A stretch of DNA of 64,000 nucleotides from Phyllostachys edulis. Its lineage: Eukaryota > Streptophyta > Magnoliopsida > Poales > Poaceae. The DNA lies in contig CM070548.1 in the NCBI GenBank assembly GCA_036346405.1, positions 60,758,611 through 60,822,610 of the forward strand. Direction: 5' to 3'. The notes below the pieces were generated by a model, which did not search any database, was not told the DNA's origin, and saw only the letters and a list, made by a program, of their open reading frames with translations. How positions within the stretch are numbered: the stretch's first letter is position 1; each line of letters starts with the position of its first letter. The translations under genes and the position numbers were made by a program. Shown piece by piece: positions 55,735 to 64,000 of the stretch.

Positions 55735-56583
55735 TGTAACAGCCCAAAGTTCTGTTACCAAAATAAAATTGAATAAAGTTATTAATTTGTTGGATTTTCG
55801 AATTTGAAAGAATTTTATTTGAATTTTTGAAGTTTTAAAAGTCAAAAGTAAAATTTATTAAAGTTTTTAAAGTTTTATTTAAGTTAAAGTTGAAAATTAA
55901 AAATTAAATTAATTTCTGGAATTTTACGGAATTTTAAAAACTTTTTCCTAAATCTTTTAAAAGCAAAATAATTTATTTGCAAAATTAAAAGCCAACTTTA
56001 AGTTGGGAATAATTTTCTTAAGTCCAAAATAAATAAGGGAATTTCGTGAATTTTTCCGAATTTTTGGATTTATTTTGCTATTTTCTAAAGCTATTTTGAA
56101 TTAACTGAATTAATTTAAATCCCAAATCATTTTAAAACCCAAAACACAATTGGTAAAACTTCCTTGGTCTGTCCTGTTCACATCGCTTGTGACCCATTGC
56201 GGCTCTGCTCCACTCGCCCACACCGCCTTTCACCTCAACCCGCCTCCTCTCCTCGATCAGTCAATGTTCATCTGACGATCGTCACGCCCACACGTCCGCG
56301 ACGGCTTGTCCCCACCGCCCGATCCCCATCCTACTGACCCATGACCATCTTCCTCCTCCCTTTCTTCCTCGCTGACCAAGCCCAAACGCCGCCATTGCCA
56401 TGCCATGAGCTTCGTCTCCACCACGCTTCCTCTCCCCTTTTATGTGCGATCGCATGCATTTACTTCCTTAACTCCGCCGCCTCCTCTCCGCCTGCTTTTT
56501 CCTTTCTTTTCGCGACGGTTTCACCGGATCGAAATAACACCCGCCGTGACCTCCGCTCCACGATCTCCTCGCCCACACCCTCC

Positions 56584-56600
56584 GGTCCTATAAATAGGAG
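56584..56600 (+). promoter_or_regulatory. LTR TATA box
   Basis: GTCCTATAAATAGGAGC, equivalent to the box in copy A. Confidence 0.6.
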
Positions 56601-57299
56601 CCCTAGAAGCCCTCTTCTCGCTCATCTCTTTCCCTCACCCACCTCTCCTTCCTCGCTCTCTAATGGCCGTATTCGTGTTTGAAAACCCACGACCGCGACG
56701 CTTCTTTCTCCATCTCCGTGGCACAAGTCTCTCCGCCACCCAGACCCATTGTCGCCGTCGCCGCCTCCACGCCTATCCTGCGCGCATCGGCTCGCCGCAA
56801 AGGCCACGGAGCACCCTCGCCAAGAAGTCCGACACCGCCGCCGCTGACAACTCGCCGCGGTGACCCGTTGAGCCCTAGCGCCCGTGGTGAGCATCTTTAT
56901 CACCATCGCCTCTCTCGTTTGATGCCATCCATTCCCTCGCCGAGCCCCTAACGACAAGCAGCTCGCCACCGAGCGCCACCCCTCGCCGTGCCACCGTGGC
57001 ACCGCCACGTAGGCGCCACCCACGCGCCACCTAGGCGTCCTTGTGGACGTGGCGGCCAAATGGCTCCCACGTGGCCGCTTGCATGGCGCACCACACGGCC
57101 ATGCCCCGGTCCACCATGGACTAATCGTGATTCGTGGATCTTGTCTATGGACCCGCCCACATGTCGATGTCTCAAAGATTTTCAGTTTAAAGAAAATTCG
57201 GCTGGAAATTCAATATTCGAGGGCTGACGTCATAATTCTGAATTTCGTTCACAAAAATAATTCCAATAATTCGGAAAACCCTAATTCATCATTTTATGT

Positions 57300-57900
57300 G
57301 ATTCAAAACTTGTAAAATTTATAACTTTTGCATCCAATCTCCAAATTGGGTGTTTCAAATTTCTAAAATTATCTAAAATCATAATCTAACTAACTAAACC
57401 AAAATTATTTAATTTGGAGTTCATTTGAATCTTGTTTAAATTTAGAAATTCATTTAAATTCCAAATTTAGGTTAAAACTTGTAAAATCTATATCTTTTAC
57501 ATCTTAGCTCCAAATTAGATGATTCAAATTGCTAAAATCTTAGGAAATTATTGTCTAACTAAATAAAATATAAGTATTCAATTTGGAGTTCAGTTTAGAC
57601 TTGTTTTAGGATTTAAAATTCATTTAAATTCCAAATTTAGATCAAAATTTGTAAAATTCATATCTTTTGATTCCTAACTCCAAATTAGGTGTTTCAAATT
57701 TCTAAATTCATATAAATTAAAGATCTAGCTAACTAAACCAAAATTATTTAAATTGTTCTTCATTTGAATCTTGTTTGTATTTAGGAATTCATTTAAATTT
57801 CAGATTTAGGGTTAAAACTTGTAAAATTCCTATATTTTAAATCCCAACTCCAATTTGAGTGTTTCAAATTTCTAAAATTTTATAAAACTATTATCTAAAT
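57300..57900. repeat. Degenerate tandem repeats in solo LTR D
   Basis: About five units of roughly 120 bp, each with AAACTTGTAAAATYYATA, a CTCCAAATT block, TTTCAAATTTCTAAA and TCATTTGAATCTTGTTT. This expansion explains the greater length of this copy. Confidence 0.7.
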
Positions 57901-59623
57901 AAATAAAATAGAATTATTTAGTTTTGAGTTAATTGGAATTGCCTCTTTGATTTGTTATTTGAATTTCGTTTGAATTTGGATCGTTTTTCGATAGATTTGA
58001 CGACTTGGGAGAGTCGGTTTTCAACGTAGTTGGAGACCATATAAGAGGATTGATTTTGATCAGTATGATCATCGTGGTTGTACACACAAGCAACTTTGGA
58101 GAGAGTGTTTGTGAGTACTAGGTGACCTGTTAAGGAAAACAACATCACCAAGCAAGGCAAGTTACATTCTTGACCATATTGTTCCCACTATTTTAAAGCT
58201 ATCTAATTCAGTTTTTAAATTATTAAATGCATGCATTACTTTTATGCAATTAATTTAATTCCCTGTTTAAATATTTAGATATTCCAATTGTTATTGTATG
58301 GCCAATTTTGGATATTGAAATATCATACCTTTGTCACCAATAGATAAATTAGTATAGAAAATATTTACATGCTTAGCAAAATGCTTAGACCCTGATTTTG
58401 ATTTTTGGGAGAATTTAGCCAAATCATTACAACTTGATTTAAATTTGAGTCTATGGTTTTGTTTAACCATAGAGAATTTTGTAAAGGTGGTTTATAAAAT
58501 AAAATAAAATAAATGATTTGGACTTGGGCGTAAACGGATGAATGGTGGGTGCGAGTTTATGCACGGGCTTAGTCTGGTTAAGATTAAGACCTGTGGTTTA
58601 AATTGAATGACGCCCAAGTCAATTGAGGACCGGTCTTTGAGCGCATTTTGTTATGCCTTATCGCACTACCACATGTCCTGTATGGGCAAGACACAGCTTA
58701 ATAATTTGTAATACCTCTTAGTTATTTGTGCTATGTTGTATGTATGGGTGTCGGGTGAACAGTATTCCCATCTATCGCAAGAGGGGGTTTCCGGAGGACT
58801 CGATCAATGGAAGCGAAACCTTAGCGAACACGAGTACTTTGAGGTAGAACATTGTAACGACCTTGTGATGTTTGCTCATCACACGCCTTAGGAAGCGTGG
58901 ATTGGCCGACACAAAGAGTATAATATCTCGTGTGGGTAAAGTGTACAAACTCTGCAGAGTGTAAAACTATTGAATAGCGCGTCATGATCATGGACATGCT
59001 AGCAAAGCCACTCAAAGTTAGACTTGGATTTTGATTTCAAAAAGACTTTGTCAAATGGTTTATTCAAATGGGAATTGGGGGAAGCCATGTGATAGGAGGG
59101 TATCCTTCACCATTCATGTGTGAATGTTATCGACTATAAAATTGATTTAGAAAATGGATTTTAGTTATGTAATATCTGCTTTGGAACTTAGTACAAGTAT
59201 TCAAAGAAAATGCTGCTTTATGCAAAAAGAACCATATTAAGCCATCCTTTGTTACATCCATGTATGCATGTCATTACATTATTTGATCGTGTAACTTGCG
59301 AGCACAGTAGTTGTGCTCATTCTTGCTTAATGCAAATAATTTGAGAGGAGAAGGACTTTGCCACCAGCGTGGATCTCGGCGACTAGGCCGCTTCCCAGGT
59401 CGATTGCATGGCGATTAATCGGACTCTACTACGTCTTGGTCTTCCATTGTGTTTATTTTATTGTTGGCTGTAAGCCTCCTTTGTAATCAACTCTGTTGTT
59501 ATTTATTAATAAAGTTATGCGTTTTATGGATGTTACCATATTTGTTTAACTGTGAACTAGCTCTTGATCATGGGACTAGTTGAAATGCCTGAAGGATTTG
59601 GGACGTTAATCCCGGGTCCGACA

Positions 59624-59628
59624 CCTTA
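59624..59628. repeat. Target duplication CCTTA of solo LTR D, right
   Basis: Identical to 55730-55734. Confidence 0.85.
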
Positions 59629-60072
59629 CACGCTGCAACGTGTAATGTGATAGTTCGATCTGTACCAGCTTGTGCCCCTCCTGATAGCAGGATCCTGTAG
59701 CGAGTCGTCCACTTGTGAGTCCAACTCCATTCGAGTAATGTTTACAGTTTATACCTACATCCGCTATTCTAACATGAATCCTTCTCGAATGCAGGCAATC
59801 AAGGGTGGGCCGACATGTTGAGGACTGTCAAGCAGTCCAACATGAGTGGGTTACGGCTTGGATGGAGAGGGCGCACAATGAGGTCCTATAGGAGCAGCGA
59901 CCGTACGACGTACGGACATACCGTTAGTACATCGAATGGTACGTACCACGGTCGCGCACCAAACTCACCCGTCCTCCACTAAAGCGTCTAGAGCAGGTCA
60001 TACACGAGGAGAGGTTCCGTCACCCTTTCGATCGACACAGCGCTTCGTGGCGCGACGACTCCGTAAAACACT
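59624..60072 (+). pseudogene. PMD gene C, part after the solo LTR
   Basis: Once the LTR and one CCTTA are ignored, the frame resumes with TLQRVM and FDLYQLVP, as in the PMD block IVEPY-T...QRVM.QF.LYQ. It ends near a GTGAGT donor (about 59715). The next exon (after CGAATGCAG, 59795) reads HEWVTAWMERAHNEVL, then PYDVRTYR and YIEWYVPRSRTKLTRPP, very close to gene B. Solo LTR E cuts it at 60072. Stops are present in both parts. Confidence 0.75.
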
Positions 60073-63000
60073 TGTCGGGACCCAAAATATACAATTCTAG
60101 ACCCTCTGTGTATACTACACTAGTCTAGGATCACGCTAGTGCACATAGTGGTAACATCAGTGAAATATCATTTCCATATACAAAGATAACTAATAAATAG
60201 ACAAATAACAATAAACATCAGAGTAAAGACCTTAAGGTCAAAGCTTACAATTAATGCTTCAGAGGGCAGATAGCTCAATGAAGCTGCAGCGGAACGAAAT
60301 AGAATAACTTTAGTGATGCCCATCCATATGCCCACAGGCAATCGACTAGGGTGCGCGACCTAGTTCTCCACGATCATTGAAGTAGACCTTGTTGACTGGC
60401 GATTCCTTCACCTCTGCTTGATTTATTAAAGCAAGCATGAGTACACACCGTACTCGCAAGTCATACCATAGAATGCAAATTATAGATGCAAGCTTACTCC
60501 AAAGGAATGGCTTCTGTGGTTCTTTTGCAGAAATGCAACATTTGCAATTTGAATACGAATAATAGATTGAAAGCATAATTCAAAACAAATAGACAATAAT
60601 AAGTTTTATCATTTGTTTTCACAAAGACACATAGCCTAAACAAGTTATTCACACAGCTGCATAAGTTATCTCACACAAATTGTCCCATCCCAAGTTTTAT
60701 GAAAATCTACCCTCGTGTGAAATCCAGAGCATGTCCATGACCATGCAGCGCATTGCTCAATAGATTGATTAACACTCTGCAGAGGTTGTACACTTTACCC
60801 ACAAGATGCAATCAACTTGTACGGAGCTGATCACAACAAAACCTTTCAGAAACTTCATCTCAACATTGACACTCCCGGTATGCTTAGCCGCCACAGACGC
60901 ACACCATTGGACAGGGAAACGGCGAACCGCCCCGTGATGCGACTACTTGGTAGTACACACCTCCACCCAATCCGACACAGCTAACCTACAACCTGAGTAA
61001 TCAATGTCAAGACTCCATAACTTACTAAGTTAGGCCCGTCCCATACCAGGCATGTGGTTGTACGAAAGGCCCAGTTCAATGACGCACAAGGTTAAGTCCT
61101 TAACTAACCAAGGCAAGACTTCCAAATTCCAACCTATCATTCCTGCCAACACAGATCCACCATAAGAGTATACCAGACCACTTGCCCCCGTCCAAAACCT
61201 TTTCCCACCCTGTTGGTTAAGTGCAACATATGCCATCAACGAGTAATAGCACATAGTACACATAGTTTTTATCACATAGTTCCATAGTCACTTAGTCAAG
61301 TTTATATTTTTAACTTGCATGAGATGATGACTCGTAGCATGGCTAAGCAATCTAATCATATCTAACCATCCCACGTTGGTAATACAATAGCACCAACTAA
61401 ATAAACCAAACTAGGGTGACAAAAGATTATGGCATACAATTAGACAAGGAGGTCATAAAAAATTGGATATTAACTAATCCCAAAAACATTGAAATAAATA
61501 ATTAAAGTAAATGCAATAATTTAAATCAATATAACTTTTGAAAACTGTGTTCAATATGATCAAAGGTATAACTTGCCTTGAGATAGGTCTAAGTACTGAT
61601 CTTGCTCTTTAGGTATTCCTTCTTCTTCAAATCTTCCCGAAGTATTGACGTCTACTCGCAACCGAAAGCAAATAAACAAAACAAATAAATAACAGAGGTA
61701 AAACAACCTCCAAAAATTAAATAAAAATCTCATATAAATAGATCTTGAATTTAGATGAATTTAGGAATTTGAAAGGACTCAATCGGAGTTCGAATGAAGA
61801 AGATATGAGCTTCGAAAGATCACATGAAATGATGAAATTGAGAGAGAAAAGAATATTCAGAGAATATTCCTTCAGATTAAATAAAATAAAAGGAATTGGA
61901 GAATTACAAGTGGGGTCCACTGGTAAGTGAAACAAAGATGAAAACAATGGATGACAGGTGGGACCAATTGGATAATTGAATTTCAGAAATTAAAAGAATT
62001 TCCGAAAAGGATAAAGAGGATGACAGGTGGGACCCACTGGATTTTTGAATTTCCAGAATTAGAATAATTCTAGAAATAAGGTAGAGAGAGCGACATGTGG
62101 GACCAATAAGATAAAAGGATTTTCAAGAATTAAATTAATTCCCAAAATAAGATTAGGGGTTGACATGTGGGGCCACTGGTCTATGGACCAGGTCCACAGA
62201 GATATGCTAGTCCAAGGTGGACCAAGCTCATGGCTAGGGTTTGACCAAAGGTTGGCTGACATGCGGGACCCGCATGTAAGAGAGAGAAATAATTAGGGTT
62301 TCTAATTGAGTGGATGACATTTAGGGTCAACATGTAAAAGAGAAAAGGGACTTATCTTATTGCCTGACATAGGGGCTCACATGGAAGACACAAAGACAGA
62401 TATATTGCTTGGATGGTACGGATGCCAAGCTACTACAGAAAAAGAATTCGTTCTGTAGTTTAGATGTGTTGTATGACAAGTATGGTCCACACAACGCATC
62501 AGATAGGAGGAGATAGCTACGTGAGGTAACAGAGGACATGGAATACACTTCAACAGAGAACAGCAAACCGAGGAGTCGGCTGATCCATGGCACAATGGCT
62601 ACTTGCCTCTCGCACAAGGTGGCAGAGAAAAGAAAGAACCGAGAAGGAAATATTTCACCTGGGGTTGCACAACAGAGAAAGAAGGAAATCAGTGACCGAT
62701 CGATGAGGCTGCACAATAGAGAAATAAAAGGGTCTGCTTCCATAGAAACTACAGAACAACACTTCAGCCCGTTCGGCTGGTCCTTGGTGGCATGGATTTG
62801 GCAGCCAGGTTGCAAGGTAGTGGTTATGATCAATTGGGGCAAGCATGACACAGCAGAAGAAAGAAGGCCAACGTAGCAGCAGAGAAACAGACTAGAGAAG
62901 GAAAATTAACAGGGAGGACAGAGGGTGCATCCGGCTGGCTGATGGTGCTATGATGCATTGGCATGGAGATGGAAGCCAAGAATTAGAGCAAGAGAGAGGA

Positions 63001-64000
63001 TTAACAAAGAAGGGAGGGCATAGAAAAGAAATCAACAGAAACCACGAATTTGAGAGCAAACCAAGCAACAGTAGGAACAGTAGATGATTTGGCGGTCCTT
63101 GGCGCATGGCATGGACGGCGTCAATTCTTTTGGTACTGCGATGGAAAACAAAGAGAGAAAGAATTAGGAGAAGGAGGCAAAGGATCAATCGGACACAAGC
63201 AGCCACGAAGGAAGCTAGGCTACGTACTAGACAATTAGAAGGAGAAAACCGAAAGCTACATAGGTGCTAGGATTACATGACGCATAGTGCACATGCTGAT
63301 TATGGCGCACATGATGGCCGGTGGCCAGAGGCGACGCGGCAGCAGCGAAGGGGCAAAACGGAAAGGAAACGACGAGCCGGACGCAATGGCACGATCGGAT
63401 TTTGGAAAAACTCACCGAGGAAGCGAGCAACGCGACGAACGTGGTTCGGCTTTACGGCTTGACATGGCTCCGGCGATCTTCGGGCGAGGTGGATGGAACC
63501 ATGACGTAGAGGACGACGACGCGAAGTCAACGCCGAAGACGGTTCGGCCGACGGACGTCAGATGAAGGCGCAACTCACCGGAAAAGACCTTTGGGGAGAG
63601 CTCGGTATTCTACAGATGGCGACGAAAATAGATTGGTTTGGAGGAAACCAATTTAGGGGATTGAAAGAGGAGATCAAGACGGACGCGATGGTGCAAACGG
63701 TTCGCTTTTATACACACGGTAGAGGAAGATATGGAATTTAGAATATTTGGTTTGGATACGGATACGAAAACGAGACTCTCGGCTGCAACCGATCAGCTGG
63801 GAACGAGTTCGATTTGGATATGTGAACAGTGTTTGCGCAATACTATAACACGTGGGCAGGAGAGAGAAACAGCAGATTTTTGGAATTAAAGAAAATCCCA
63901 AAAATCAAGGAGGCCAAATAAATAGCAAACAAATCCAGAAAAATCTCAGAAAATACCAGAAAATTCCTTGCAACACAAGGAAGCCAAATAACACAGGTTT
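60073..64000 (-). repeat. LTR E of the same large family, running off the window
   Basis: Begins on the plus strand TGTCGGGACCCAAAATATAC, the inverse of the end of copy A, and shares CTAGTGCACA, GTCCATGACCATG and CACTCTGCAGAGG.TGTACACTTTACCCACAAGATGCA with copies A-C. A minus-strand TATA GTGTATAAAAGCG lies at 63715-63703, so the 5' end should lie several hundred bases beyond the window. Whether it is solo cannot be seen. Short frames at 62.3-63.6 kb carry no domain. Confidence 0.75.
63703..63715 (-). promoter_or_regulatory. LTR TATA box, copy E
   Basis: GTGTATAAAAGCG on the minus strand, placed like those in copies A, C and D. Confidence 0.5.

Larger units (their letters stand above)
55735..59623 (+). 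repeat. Solo LTR D (longest copy)
   Basis: Starts TGTAACAGCCCAAAGTTC and ends AATCCCGGGTCCGACA, flanked by a perfect CCTTA. It is 3889 bp. A TATA box CCTATAAATAGGAGCCC lies at about 56587, some 850 bp from the start. The core GCGTCATGATCATGGACA with GGGTAAAGTGTACAAACTC upstream is shared with copy A. A stretch at 57.3-57.9 kb repeats CTCCAAATTRGRTGTTTCAAATT about five times. No coding domain. Confidence 0.82.

Noticed and set aside
56300..57250. Several 60-145 residue frames
   Set aside because: They lie inside solo LTR D near its TATA box. Same reasoning as for copies A and C.

Overview
The window looks like nuclear DNA of a grass (Poaceae). GC-rich gene fragments sit in AT-rich intergenic DNA. 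The repeats are typical of grasses: Stowaway- and Tourist-like MITEs, Mutator-like elements, a CACTA end, a Helitron, a tRNA-derived SINE, Ty1-copia elements and very large LTRs. There is no bacterial, organellar or viral gene organisation. I cannot name the species. Almost everything is transposon-derived and broken. The only convincing host-type gene is a small two-exon gene for a cysteine-rich secreted protein at 39182-39840. A TATA box at 66-73 on the minus strand suggests another gene just left of the window. LAYOUT: 1-1.9 kb is upstream DNA of that left-hand gene. 1.9-9.35 kb is a decayed Ty1-copia element (254-bp LTRs) that holds two foreign inserts, a Ty3-gypsy tail and a 0.76-kb LTR-like repeat. 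10.26-11.57 kb is a Mutator-like element with about 100-bp inverted ends, a perfect 10-bp target duplication and a captured FAR1-type domain. 12.1-15.5 kb is a 3.4-kb solo LTR. 15.7-19 kb holds a broken plant mobile domain (PMD) gene followed by a GRF-zinc-finger-like gene on the same strand, then an opposing gypsy-type ORF and a second copy of the 0.76-kb repeat. 20.8-22 kb has MITEs and a 481-bp hairpin element. 22.5-26.2 kb is a transposon with about 0.5-kb inverted ends that carries a deleted PMD gene on the minus strand. 26.4 kb is an orphan CACTA end. 28-32 kb is a second, very decayed copia element. 33.2-36.2 kb is a Tourist/Harbinger-like element carrying exons of two unrelated genes (an EF-hand CREC-like protein and ribosomal protein S3a). 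36.6-38.8 kb is a probable Helitron lying immediately upstream of the cysteine-rich gene, whose leader also contains a SINE. 41.6-42.7 kb is a LINE fragment. 43-64 kb is mostly four more large solo LTRs, a 5-kb minus-strand copia element and a PMD gene split by one of the LTRs. HOW IT FITS TOGETHER: five members of one large-LTR family (about 17.5 kb, 27% of the window) each have TG...CA ends. The four with both ends in view have perfect 5-bp target duplications (GATGT, CCTTC, TAATG, CCTTA). None has an internal region attached. Two of them sit in one PMD gene and a third lies just upstream of another. PMD genes occur three times, once clearly inside a long-inverted-repeat transposon, so here they appear to be mobile cargo rather than host genes. 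All family assignments come from reading motifs by eye. No database search was run.
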